Below are positions 1 to 8,075 of a stretch of 48,475 nt of DNA, piece by piece. Every line of letters begins with the position of its first letter. Positions within the stretch are counted from its first letter, which is position 1. Source of the stretch: Saprospiraceae bacterium. Its GTDB lineage: Bacteria > Bacteroidota > Bacteroidia > Chitinophagales > Saprospiraceae. The DNA lies in NCBI GenBank assembly GCA_028282725.1, contig JANQHF010000121.1:1-48475 (forward strand), written 5' to 3'. Below the pieces are notes generated by a model that did not search any database, was not told where the DNA came from, and saw only the letters and a program-made list of their open reading frames with translations. The translations under genes and the position numbers were made by a program.

Positions 1-55
1 GTAATCATGGGGTTAGAGCTTTGATTACAGGTTGGATGCAACTTGTCTCCAACCT
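1..55. terminator. Two adjacent stem-loops at the left edge
   Basis: Two perfect inverted repeats lie side by side. GTAATCA (1-7) pairs with TGATTAC (22-28), and AGGTTGGA (29-36) pairs with TCCAACCT (48-55) around an 11-nt loop. No long T-run follows, so a classical Rho-independent terminator is not shown. They may end a transcript that begins outside the window. Confidence 0.35.
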
Positions 56-161
56 ACGCATTTACTCCCTCTTATCCCCTATTTCTTACCGAACCATTAC
101 ATTACTGATATACAATATTATATATCTTAATATTTGATGACTAATTCCTGAAAAAAACGTC

Positions 162-1562
162 ATGGGTCGGAGTAAGTTGTTCCGGAGGATTGAGAAGATT
201 ACAAAACAGGAGTGGAAGCCCTTATTGAACTATTTGAAGGGAAGCGTGGGAGAAGGCAATGATCCGTACAAGCTCTTTGAATATATCTACAACTTCCGTA
301 AGAACCTGGAGGATTCGCGATTGCAATTGGAGGAAGTGAATCTAGCCGTCTTTCCTCATTTGTCAAAGAAGTCATTTCAAAATGTGATGTCTGTTTTGTC
401 CAGCCACATTGAATCTTTCTGGGTGTGGTGGGATCTGTTTCATGATGAAAAGAGATTGGCACTACAGCATTTTCGATCCTTGAATCGTCGTGGCCTATAT
501 GATGAAACGGGAAAACTCTATAAGAAACTAAAAAGTAAATTGAGTAATCCCGGAGATCTCGACTTGTGGAATGCATTTTATTTATATAAAATTTCGCATG
601 AAAGACACTTCAGTTATAGCCCTTTGAAAAGTGACAAAACTTTGGCAAGGGATAATTATAAGACAATGATCACATCAATCCGTGAATTCGTCACGGATAT
701 AATGGAATACTATGAAGCTGAAGTGTATAATTTACAAAGCCTGTACAATGAAGATTGGAGCGAAGAATTAGAGATGATTCAAAATTCCAAATTCGCCCAT
801 GAGGAAACCATTCTGTACAAATCACTTATTGCACAAAAAGATCTTGTTGAAAGTCGGTATCAAGTTAATCCGGATTTTCTCTTTACTTGTCTGAGAGAAG
901 GAGGTTTAGATATCAGCCAGGAATTGAAGTTGACCTATTATGTTCGATTGAGACGATATCTGATCTTAAGGACTCGAATGGGAGATGTTGAAGCCAGGGA
1001 GAAGCTTTTAGAATTAATTTGGTGGTCTGTCGATTCGGGATTAATCATTTTTTCTGGTCGACTTGATGAAATACGTTTTATCGGTGATCTGAACATCCTC
1101 TGTTCTTTGAAGGAGATTGAAAAGTCCAGAAAGTATTACCATCATTTTTCAAAATTTCTCGTTTCAAAGGACATTGAGGATATCACGAAATTTGGATTAA
1201 TGTTGATAGAGTTTTCTTGTGAAGATTATGACAAAGTGATTCAAATTTACTCGACCCATCATTTTATAATGGGTGGTCGCAGATTACAAGCCATGGGATT
1301 ATTTCTCCGTGCATCATATGAGTTATATGGATCTGATGCTGAATACTTTGACATGTTTATCAGAAACTACAAGGACTTTATTCGTAGGAATAAGGACAGG
1401 TATAGCGAAACGCAGTTGACGAGTAGAAAGAATTTTATAATGGCTTTTAAGCACCTGGTTGATCATCAAATAGATGAAGTTCATCAGTTATTGTTAGGAG
1501 CAGTGGATGTCATGCATCGTTCATGGTTGAATGAAAAAGTAAAAGTGGAGTTCAATCGATGA
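162..1562 (+). CDS. Unrecognised helical protein of 466 aa
   Basis: I do not recognise this family. The protein is rich in charged and aromatic residues (many Lys, Glu, Tyr, Phe, Leu) and has no signal peptide or membrane segment, so it is probably cytoplasmic. The regular spacing of hydrophobic residues suggests an all-helical fold, perhaps TPR-like or solenoid, but no repeat can be defined by eye. The ATG at 162 is the first good start. A weak -7-like element AATATTTG (129-136) lies 25 nt upstream, leaving a leader of about 20 nt. The stop codon sits in the loop of a perfect 11-bp hairpin. It is transcribed alone, facing the two-component operon across a 458-bp spacer. Confidence 0.75.
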   Translation: MGRSKLFRRIEKITKQEWKPLLNYLKGSVGEGNDPYKLFEYIYNFRKNLEDSRLQLEEVNLAVFPHLSKKSFQNVMSVLSSHIESFWVWWDLFHDEKRLALQHFRSLNRRGLYDETGKLYKKLKSKLSNPGDLDLWNAFYLYKISHERHFSYSPLKSDKTLARDNYKTMITSIREFVTDIMEYYEAEVYNLQSLYNEDWSEELEMIQNSKFAHEETILYKSLIAQKDLVESRYQVNPDFLFTCLREGGLDISQELKLTYYVRLRRYLILRTRMGDVEAREKLLELIWWSVDSGLIIFSGRLDEIRFIGDLNILCSLKEIEKSRKYYHHFSKFLVSKDIEDITKFGLMLIEFSCEDYDKVIQIYSTHHFIMGGRRLQAMGLFLRASYELYGSDAEYFDMFIRNYKDFIRRNKDRYSETQLTSRKNFIMAFKHLVDHQIDEVHQLLLGAVDVMHRSWLNEKVKVEFNR

Positions 1563-1571
1563 ACTCCACTT
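1543..1571 (+). terminator. Perfect 11-bp stem-loop containing the stop codon
   Basis: AAGTGGAGTTC (1543-1553) pairs perfectly with GAACTCCACTT (1561-1571), with a 7-nt loop. The TGA stop at 1560-1562 spans the loop-stem junction. No T-tract follows, so it could end transcription by another route, protect the mRNA 3' end, or affect termination. Confidence 0.5.
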
Positions 1572-2020
1572 CGCAATAACTAGATGCCGTCATCTTCATC
1601 ACCTACGATAAAGGAGGCATGGGTACGCTCAAGATTTCTCATGATCAGTGCATTTAGAGGTTAGGTAAAAGGATTATGTGCCTCCGCAGTCAGGAGTATT
1701 CCTGGTCCGGAGATTGACCAACCTCTGTGCACCGGGGCGGGTCGTATGGCAGACTGCCTAACTCATCAGATCGTTATCACGGAATGAATTATGATATAAA
1801 GATGAGTTAGCATCAACTCGATTGGTAGACCATTAATGGGGGTTTTGAAATTTCCTAGTTTGTGGGCTGCAATTCCTATTTCCGAATGGTGGTATAACCC
1901 GAAGTTCAGATACGGGACATCGCCCAATTTTCTCATACGGGGCATCACCCAAATTTAAAATTGGGTGATGACTCATTTTTCAAATTGGAATTGGAAATGG
2001 ATTAAGCGGTTCAAGCGTGT
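1572..2020. other. Gene-free spacer with possible coding remnants
   Basis: I see no intact gene here. On the minus strand, one frame from about 1745 down to 1580 reads as plausible protein (it ends HASFIVGDEDDGI) but is broken by a TAA near 1663. This could be the eroded tail of a gene or chance. The right half holds a short direct and inverted repeat. No tRNA-like cloverleaf is visible. Confidence 0.4.
1912..1970. repeat. 25-bp-offset imperfect direct repeat with a hairpin
   Basis: ACGGGACATCGCCCAATTTT (1912-1931) recurs as ACGGGGCATCACCCAAATTT (1937-1956). The second copy opens a 10-bp inverted repeat, CATCACCCAA (1943-1952) with TTGGGTGATG (1961-1970). It lies 50 bp beyond the 3' end of the minus-strand kinase gene and may act as its terminator. 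On the plus strand a TTTTT run follows at 1976-1980. Confidence 0.45.
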
Positions 2021-3754
2021 TTACAATAAAATGATAGCCCTCGTTCCATTGGAATTCGTTTCAAATTGAAATGTGCCACCCAGACTATCAATTCTGGAGA
2101 TAATAGATTGTAAGCCTTGTCCTGGATCAACAGATTGTGGCATGCTATTTCCATCATCAATCACTTCGACCCTGATTTGATCAGAATTTGAAAACCGAAT
2201 AGTACTAGTGTTCGCATTACTGTGTTTGATGACATTTTGGATCAATTCCGAAAGGATGAAATAGAGCTTGTTTTCGATTTCCTCTGATGGAAACTGGATG
2301 CTCTGGTCTGCTTGTACCTGAAATCGGATTCCTTCATTAGAATAAGATTCAGCTAATGCTTCAACGGCTGCTACAAGTCCATGTTTGATCAGGATGGGTG
2401 GATAGAGATCGTGTGAGAGCATACGTGTCCTCTCCGCTGCCTCGACAATTAAATTGGCCGCCTGATCTGCAGCCTGGGTAGAATCATTGCTTTGCACCAG
2501 TGTTTGTAAATGAAATGAAGCTGCGGTCAGATGGCTGGCAATACCATCGTGCAGAACTGAGGCCACGCGCTTTCTTTCTTGCTCTTCTCCATCCAGTTGT
2601 GCATTGATAGCTTCTAGCTGTCCGCGTTGTTCTGTTTCTTTGATTTGTTGCTGTAGATTGATTTGTTTGAGGCGATTGATCCTCCGAATACCCCAGATCC
2701 CAATAAGGGCCACAGAAAGGGCTCCGCCAAGAGACAGTGAAGTAATATAGAATTGTGTACGTTTTAATTCAGCCTGGGAAAGGTCGTTGGACAATTTTTC
2801 GTTTTGATATTTTTCTTGGATTTCTTTAACAGCAGTTCTCTGAATTTCCTGTTGATAAGCTGAATTGAGCGTGTTCGCTAGTAATAAATAGTAATAAGCA
2901 CTATCAAATAATTGATTTTCTTGGTAAGCTTGAGCAAGCCATTTATATGACATAATAAGACTTAATTCATCAGATTGAGAATCTCGAAATTTGAGACCTT
3001 CTTTAAAATATTTTATGGATTCATTTTTATTGTCATTTTCAAATAACATTCTGCCCAGATTCTGAAAAGCAATAAAACTTCTTTCATTTCCAAAACTATT
3101 ATTTACTTTAAATGCAAATTCTATCGAATTTAAATATGCTTTCTTAGCAATATCAATATTTGATTCATGCAGTTCATAATAAATGGCTCGGGTGTTTTCA
3201 ATTTTGGACATTAAATACGGTAAATTCAAAGTTTGACATCTATTTAGAAATTTAGACCAACTTAGCCTATCAATGAATATTTTAGTACCCTTATTAATAT
3301 TAGATTCACTTAAGAACTTATAATGCAAATATTGATTAAAACACAGTTCTAAATCATCATACGATACAGATTCATGCTCTTTAATTAATGATTCAATGAT
3401 TGGTTCAGTTATATCAATATACAGATAATAACTTACGATTAATTTCAGGGTCTCTGCTCTTAAAGTGTCATTCCTAATTTGTGTTGCAATGGAATACGAG
3501 TTATAAAGTTTGCGAAGGGCATTTCCATTTTGAGGTAATTGAGTTGTTAAGTCTTGATATCCCGATAGCATATATGCGATTGCTTTATTCCTAAGGTTGA
3601 TTGAGTTAGTATCTTTTTCAAATTGAGAAAAATGTGAAAAAGATACTGGTGACATACGATTTCTGATGTCTTTGACTCTTTCGAGGTCAGAATTCAAATA
3701 ATTGGTGAATATCAAAAAAAGGAGAAAGTGTAAAAAAATATTGTTGTCAAGCAC
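2021..3754 (-). CDS. Sensor histidine kinase with TPR-like sensor region (NarL family)
   Basis: The protein has a hydrophobic N-terminus, then about 300 residues of TPR-like helices, one membrane segment (ITSLSLGGALSVALIGIWGI), a coiled linker and a HisKA_3-type dimerisation region with the phospho-acceptor His in ASVLHDGIASH, about 175 residues from the C-terminus. A GHKL ATPase follows, with N-box (ELIQNVIKHSNA), VIDDG and GQGLQSI motifs. By family it should autophosphorylate and pass phosphate to the regulator encoded first in this operon. Start choice: GTG at 3754 begins 2 nt after the upstream stop and runs straight into the hydrophobic segment. A TTG at 3781 would extend it by 9 residues and overlap the upstream gene by 25 nt. 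The first ATG is far inside and would remove the hydrophobic N-terminus. Confidence 0.9.
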   Translation of the reverse strand: MLDNNIFLHFLLFLIFTNYLNSDLERVKDIRNRMSPVSFSHFSQFEKDTNSINLRNKAIAYMLSGYQDLTTQLPQNGNALRKLYNSYSIATQIRNDTLRAETLKLIVSYYLYIDITEPIIESLIKEHESVSYDDLELCFNQYLHYKFLSESNINKGTKIFIDRLSWSKFLNRCQTLNLPYLMSKIENTRAIYYELHESNIDIAKKAYLNSIEFAFKVNNSFGNERSFIAFQNLGRMLFENDNKNESIKYFKEGLKFRDSQSDELSLIMSYKWLAQAYQENQLFDSAYYYLLLANTLNSAYQQEIQRTAVKEIQEKYQNEKLSNDLSQAELKRTQFYITSLSLGGALSVALIGIWGIRRINRLKQINLQQQIKETEQRGQLEAINAQLDGEEQERKRVASVLHDGIASHLTAASFHLQTLVQSNDSTQAADQAANLIVEAAERTRMLSHDLYPPILIKHGLVAAVEALAESYSNEGIRFQVQADQSIQFPSEEIENKLYFILSELIQNVIKHSNANTSTIRFSNSDQIRVEVIDDGNSMPQSVDPGQGLQSIISRIDSLGGTFQFETNSNGTRAIILL

Positions 3755-3756
3755 CT

Positions 3757-4434
3757 TTACCTTCCAAATATTACTTTGCAAATACGTACTTCACCTGCCA
3801 TCATTTTTTTTCGATTAAGAAGAATATTGTCAAATTTATTGGGGCAAGGCTTCGGTTCTCTGTGTGAAAACACAATGTCACTTAAATGACCAGATCTAAT
3901 TCTCCTTAATTTAATTGGGCAAATTATTGAATCCAATGTTCTTGCATAATTGTTCGTGGTGTCAATGTCTACTTCAAAAAGAGAGTTATAGCACTTATAT
4001 TCTTTAGGTGGGGGGTTGTGATGGACAGTCTTGAGTTTTAAATAATATGGATTATTCTTCTTGACTTCATGAAGTATTTTAAATGTTATTTTACCCTTTC
4101 CAGTAAAATAATTTATTTCAGGTTTGCCTACTATGGCGACCATATTTGGTTTAGTTGTATCTCCAGAAATGATATCCATGTGAAAAATCTGATATTCCTT
4201 TAAACTTAAATCTACATTTAGAGGTATGTTTCCTAAGAAATCAGAATCACTTATTGAAAAGGCACGTGATTGGCCATAACTACCCCAAGGATCATTTTCC
4301 TGTGTAAAATCAATCCTTTCTGTAGTGTTTATGTGAAATCTAAATAAGCCATTATATTTTGACTGAGCAATATAGAATATTAATACACTAAGAAGTAGGA
4401 GAATTATTATAGTCAGTATATGAATAGTTTTCAT
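3757..4434 (-). CDS. Small membrane-anchored protein inside a two-component operon
   Basis: 225 aa with one strongly hydrophobic N-terminal helix (about residues 5-23: IHILTIIILLLLSVLIFYIA) and a beta-rich remainder of no family I recognise. The topology suggests an anchored protein with a periplasmic domain. Its ATG overlaps the response regulator stop in an ATGA (4431-4434), and the kinase starts just after its own stop, so the three genes are probably translationally coupled. Inference: it could be a ligand-binding or accessory component that modulates the kinase. It could equally be an unrelated passenger. Confidence 0.7.
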   Translation of the reverse strand: MKTIHILTIIILLLLSVLIFYIAQSKYNGLFRFHINTTERIDFTQENDPWGSYGQSRAFSISDSDFLGNIPLNVDLSLKEYQIFHMDIISGDTTKPNMVAIVGKPEINYFTGKGKITFKILHEVKKNNPYYLKLKTVHHNPPPKEYKCYNSLFEVDIDTTNNYARTLDSIICPIKLRRIRSGHLSDIVFSHREPKPCPNKFDNILLNRKKMMAGEVRICKVIFGR

Positions 4435-5075
4435 GTTATTTTCATTCTAAATTTTGACAACCCCACACTTCCTCTCACACCCAGTTTACTAATCAAATTC
4501 TTCCGATAGCCATCTACTGTATTTTTAGAAAGATGGAGCTCCTTGGCAATTTCTTCGCTGGTGTATTCCAGGGAGATGAGTCGAATGATTTCCTTTTCGC
4601 GTTTTGTCAATTGGCTAATCATCGCGCGTTCTTTGGCCAGTTCCAATTTATCATCTAAACCATTAGCCGCATTAATGGTATTCTGAATGATGTCATCATA
4701 GTAGAATTTGCCGTCTAGAGTGAGGTGAATTGCTTTTATAATATTGGTAGCTGCAGATGACTTGGACAAATAAGATCTGGCACCTGATTGCACAGCTTTT
4801 TTGACTAATCCATAATCACTGTAAGCAGATAAGACGATTGGAATTTTTTGATTGACGTGTACTTCCCTGATTAACTCACAACTGTCTTCCTTTCCCAGGT
4901 TCATATCTATAATATAAACATCGCAGTTATTTTCTTTGATCAGATTCATGCCGGAAGAAAAATCATGTGCAACACCATCAACCCGAAAGTTGTCTTGCTG
5001 TGTTAATAGGGATGACATGGCATCGGTCAACGCACGATGATCATCGATTAATCCTATGTGGATGGGACTGGTCAT
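4431..5075 (-). CDS. Response regulator, NarL/FixJ (LuxR-HTH) family
   Basis: 214 aa. The receiver domain has the acidic pair D11-D12, the phosphorylatable D57 (YIIDMNLG) and the conserved Lys in SYLSKSSA. The C-terminal LuxR-type helix-turn-helix (about 152-205) carries LTKREKEIIRLIS and EEIAKELHLSKNTVDGY. It is a DNA-binding transcription regulator expected to be phosphorylated by the kinase at the end of the same operon. It is the first gene, started by ATG. The 183-bp region upstream has no exact TAnnTTTG box on this strand. Having the regulator first and the kinase last, with a membrane protein between, is a less usual gene order. Confidence 0.93.
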   Translation of the reverse strand: MTSPIHIGLIDDHRALTDAMSSLLTQQDNFRVDGVAHDFSSGMNLIKENNCDVYIIDMNLGKEDSCELIREVHVNQKIPIVLSAYSDYGLVKKAVQSGARSYLSKSSAATNIIKAIHLTLDGKFYYDDIIQNTINAANGLDDKLELAKERAMISQLTKREKEIIRLISLEYTSEEIAKELHLSKNTVDGYRKNLISKLGVRGSVGLSKFRMKIT

Positions 5076-5258
5076 GATTCCTTAAAATAGGAAAAACATG
5101 CTGTAGGAATTTAGAAAAATTAAAAAATACTTAATATTGATTAGTCAATTTCGACTATTAGAAAAAGGGTACGTGGTATTTGAATGATGTGTTCATTGGT
5201 GTTGAACGTCATTTCGCTTTCAGCTCCTTCAAAATGCCTATGAGGGATTCACTTGCTT

Positions 5259-6380
5259 TTACACCTTCCTCTTCAAAGCTGAATCCTCCTCATGTTCTTC
5301 TAACGCCAACTGGATCAATCGGTCGATGAGTTCCTCATTGGACAGACCGGATAATTTCCAAAGAGTAGGATACATGCTGATATTTGTAAAACCCGGGATG
5401 GTGTTGATTTCATTAATGTAAACTTCGCCTTCCTGGGTCAGAAACATATCAACCCTGGCCATGCCACTGCACTCCAGTAAGACAAAGGTCTGAATGGAAG
5501 CCTCTTGCACCTTTTTAACTTCCTCCTCAGTCAGGTCAGCAGGAGCTTTCAGGGCAGCCCCGTGTTCGTCAATATATTTGGCTTCATATGAATAGAATCC
5601 GTCCTTTGGAATGACTTCTCCGGGTACCGAGGCAATAGGATCCGCGTTTCCCAAAACAGCACATTCTATTTCCCGTCCATGAATTCTTTTTTCGACGATC
5701 ACCTTGTGATCAAATTCAAAGGCATAACGAATGGCCGCTTCAAGTTCCTCCCCCTTTTTTACATGGGTGATCCCGACAGAACTTCCCAGGTTTACGGGTT
5801 TCACAAATAGCTCTTCACCCAACTCACTGATGATAGCAGATATGTCCGGATCATCAAGGTCCCGTCTCCTCAATGTTACCCATTCGGCACTTTTTATCCC
5901 GGCGTCTCTCAAGAGTCGCTTCATGACCTCTTTATCCATACCGATTGCCGAACCCAATATTCCAGGGCCAACACAAGGTAGATTGGCCATTTTTGCCAGG
6001 CCCTGAATGGCACCATCTTCCCCATATGTTCCGTGCAGCACCGGCCAGATAACGTCGACAGAGGCCAGATGCCGCCGATCTGAATCATGAGCGGCGGTAA
6101 TATAATGGTCATTCGTATTCTGTGAAAACAGGATTTCCTTTGAAGTATCGGACAGTGCGATCTGCCTGGGATCATCTGCATGAAAAAGTTTGAGACTATC
6201 TTCCTGGTAATACCATCTCCCGTTTTTATCGATTCCAATCAATACCGGTTCATACTTATCGCGGTTCATGGATCGAATGACATTCTGAGCAGAAAGCAAT
6301 GATATCTCGTGTTCGGTCGACCGACCACCAAAAAGCACGGCAACCTTAATTTTTTTGTTGACTTCCAAATTGAAATGCAA
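5259..6380 (-). CDS. ddl: D-alanine--D-alanine ligase
   Basis: ATP-grasp ligase joining two D-Ala for peptidoglycan precursors in the cytoplasm. Signatures in order: VAVLFGGRSTEHEISLLSA at the N-terminus, WPVLHGTYGEDGAIQGLA, the ATP-loop motif VKPVNLGSSVGI, the omega-loop FYSYEAKY typical of D-Ala-D-Ala rather than D-Ala-D-Lac enzymes, and VYINEINTIPGFT with metal-binding Glu and Asn. At 373 aa it matches the longer DdlA-type members. There is no ATG in frame. TTG at 6380 directly follows an in-frame stop, and TTG at 6368 gives a start closer to the core, so either may be used. After the stop, another frame down to 5209 reads like a natural C-terminus (see findings). Confidence 0.95.
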   Translation of the reverse strand: MHFNLEVNKKIKVAVLFGGRSTEHEISLLSAQNVIRSMNRDKYEPVLIGIDKNGRWYYQEDSLKLFHADDPRQIALSDTSKEILFSQNTNDHYITAAHDSDRRHLASVDVIWPVLHGTYGEDGAIQGLAKMANLPCVGPGILGSAIGMDKEVMKRLLRDAGIKSAEWVTLRRRDLDDPDISAIISELGEELFVKPVNLGSSVGITHVKKGEELEAAIRYAFEFDHKVIVEKRIHGREIECAVLGNADPIASVPGEVIPKDGFYSYEAKYIDEHGAALKAPADLTEEEVKKVQEASIQTFVLLECSGMARVDMFLTQEGEVYINEINTIPGFTNISMYPTLWKLSGLSNEELIDRLIQLALEEHEEDSALKRKV

Positions 6381-6468
6381 TCAGTTATTCAAAGTGTCGT
6401 AAAGATAGGAAGATAACGATTGGATAGTATTGAAACTTCGTGATGTTTTCAATGACATTATAAATTAC

Positions 6469-6476
6469 TATATTTG
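6469..6476 (+). promoter_or_regulatory. -7 promoter box abutting the start codon
   Basis: TATATTTG matches the Bacteroidota -7 consensus TAnnTTTG exactly and ends 4 nt before the ATG at 6481. The predicted transcription start would fall at or beside the start codon, giving a leaderless mRNA. No clear -33 TTTG element is visible. Confidence 0.5.
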
Positions 6477-6480
6477 TAAA

Positions 6481-6954
6481 ATGAAGAAAATGTGTCAGTT
6501 ACTATCGATTTCACTGGTTAGTATGTTCCTGGTTAATGTCGTCTTCTGTCAGGATCATCAGGAATTCAAAAGTACTTTTATGGTGATGCTATCTAAGGAA
6601 AGCACCATGGATAAAATAAGATCCGTTGAAAATAAATTGGTCCGGGAAGGACTGGACATCCAATTTGAAGACATCATTTATTCTCCGGATCACCTGGAAG
6701 AATTCACTGTTTCCTTTCATTTCGAATGCCCGATGCTTGCCGATCCTGCACAGGCTCATACCAGTACGATTTCTCTTCGGGATGGAGGACAGCCATTTCC
6801 CTTGCATGTGGTCTTTATTGGGAATGATTGCAGTAACGGGACCTTTAGCACGTCCAGGGAAGAACTGTCCAACCTCAAATCTCTCTTTTTCAAAGACAAA
6901 CCACCGTCTTTTACATTTCATACCTGGGAAGGCAGTTTCGATTCCATCTTTTAA
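6481..6954 (+). CDS. Small secreted protein, family unknown
   Basis: 157 aa with a Sec signal peptide (MKKMCQLLSISLVSMFLVNV, cleavage probably after VFC). The mature part has two Cys (ECPM and NDCS) that could form a disulfide. It ends with FHTWEGSFDSIF. I recognise no domain; the alternation suggests a small alpha/beta fold. The start at 6481 is preferred over the upstream in-frame start at 6430 because the signal peptide begins there and an exact -7 box lies directly before it. It is divergent from ddl and probably monocistronic. Confidence 0.65.
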   Translation: MKKMCQLLSISLVSMFLVNVVFCQDHQEFKSTFMVMLSKESTMDKIRSVENKLVREGLDIQFEDIIYSPDHLEEFTVSFHFECPMLADPAQAHTSTISLRDGGQPFPLHVVFIGNDCSNGTFSTSREELSNLKSLFFKDKPPSFTFHTWEGSFDSIF

Positions 6955-7004
6955 GTCAATCGTGGCGCCTGATTCATAAATCTGAATACAGTGCTTCTCT
7001 CATT

Positions 7005-7034
7005 TTTGGCTATGCTGGAAATTGCGTATAATTG
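7005..7034 (+). promoter_or_regulatory. Promoter of the OmpA-family gene
   Basis: TTTG (7005-7008) and TATAATTG (7027-7034) lie 18 nt apart, close to the Bacteroidota -33/-7 arrangement. The box differs from TAnnTTTG at one position. The expected start near 7040 leaves a leader of about 30 nt before ATG 7071. Confidence 0.5.
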
Positions 7035-7070
7035 GCTTCTGAAAATGATAACCAGTTAAACCCTAGTAAA

Positions 7071-7994
7071 ATGAGAATGAAATTCTTTACAATGTTGATC
7101 GTGGCCTTGGCAGTGGCTGCAACATCCTGCGTAAGCAAAAAATCTCTCGACGAAGAAATAGCCAATTCAGATCAATTGAGTCGGGATTTAGCCAAGTGCG
7201 GTGAAGATTTGAATGCACAAATGGCATTGGTGACTGAATGTGAACAAGACAAAGAAACACTTCGAGGTAATATCCGGACCCTTCAAAGTACCGTTGAATC
7301 CAAGGATGCTCAAATCGCTGACCTGAGAGCTCAGATTGAGGACTTGAGAGATCAAAGAGACCGGCAAATTGAACAGGTTCAGGGACTTACCGTATTGTCA
7401 CAATCGGCTAACGAAAATATAAACAAGACCTTGGGTCAACTCGAACAAAGAGACGAGTACATCAGCTACTTGCGGGCTGCGAAGACCAAGGCCGATTCCA
7501 TCAATCTCGCTCTGGCTGTAAATCTGAAGGGACAATTAGCAGATGGAATTGCTGATGAGGACATTGAAGTCAAGTTGGACAAGACCGTGGTATTCATCAA
7601 TTTATCGGATAAGATGTTGTATGAGACCGGAAGTTCAAATATTACTACAAGAGCTAAGGAAGTACTTGCTAAGATCGCCCTGATTGTAGAAAAAAGACCA
7701 GATTTAGAGGTGATGGTAGAAGGGTATACGGACAACCGTCCCATCAAGAGAGATTGTTTTGAGGACAATTGGGATTTAAGTGTAAAACGTGCCACCTCAG
7801 TTGTGCGTGTTCTGCAGGATGACTATCAAATTGATCCCAATCGTTTGATTGCGGCGGGAAGAGGGGAATACAATGTATTGGCCAGCAATGCAACTCCTGA
7901 AGGTCAGGCGGTCAACAGGAGAACGAGAATCATTATCATGCCTAAGATTGATCAATTCTATGATCTCTTGAATTCAGATAATGCTCCAGGATAG
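7071..7994 (+). CDS. OmpA-family lipoprotein with coiled coil
   Basis: 307 aa from ATG 7071. An upstream TTG at 7032 overlaps the -7 box and is rejected. The signal peptide ends in a lipobox (VAVAATSC, Cys20), so the N-terminus should be lipid-anchored. Residues about 25-130 form a long charged heptad-like coiled coil (many Asp, Glu, Gln, Leu, Arg). The C-terminal OmpA/Pal-type domain (about 165-295) contains VEGYTDNRPI, an NWDLSVKRATSVV helix and VNRRTRIII, the features that bind peptidoglycan diaminopimelate. Role by family: tethering the outer membrane to the cell wall, with the coiled coil as a spacer. It has its own promoter and a strong terminator. Confidence 0.9.
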   Translation: MRMKFFTMLIVALAVAATSCVSKKSLDEEIANSDQLSRDLAKCGEDLNAQMALVTECEQDKETLRGNIRTLQSTVESKDAQIADLRAQIEDLRDQRDRQIEQVQGLTVLSQSANENINKTLGQLEQRDEYISYLRAAKTKADSINLALAVNLKGQLADGIADEDIEVKLDKTVVFINLSDKMLYETGSSNITTRAKEVLAKIALIVEKRPDLEVMVEGYTDNRPIKRDCFEDNWDLSVKRATSVVRVLQDDYQIDPNRLIAAGRGEYNVLASNATPEGQAVNRRTRIIIMPKIDQFYDLLNSDNAPG

Positions 7995-8020
7995 ATCTTA
8001 AGAGTTTTAAATAATAACTT

Positions 8021-8052
8021 AAAGGATGATCACTACATGGTCATCCTTTTTT
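8021..8052 (+). terminator. Rho-independent terminator
   Basis: AAAGGATGA (8021-8029) pairs with TCATCCTTT (8041-8049), extended by a G-U and a C-G pair. The loop is 7 nt and a run of six T (8047-8052) follows. It lies 27 nt after the OmpA-family stop and ends that transcript. Confidence 0.9.
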
Positions 8053-8075
8053 GTTGAATTGAACTCAATTCAGAA

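Noticed and set aside
1766-1948. 60-codon minus-strand frame as a gene
   Set aside because: Composition is not convincing, part of it overlaps the direct/inverted repeat at 1912-1970, and it has no promoter.
5259-6380. D-Ala-D-Lac ligase (vancomycin-resistance type)
   Set aside because: The omega-loop reads FYSYEAKY, the Tyr-type loop of ordinary D-Ala-D-Ala ligases, and no vanH or vanX neighbours are present.
6430-6480. N-terminal extension of the small secreted protein
   Set aside because: It would bury an exact -7 box in coding sequence and displace the signal peptide. ATG 6481 explains both.
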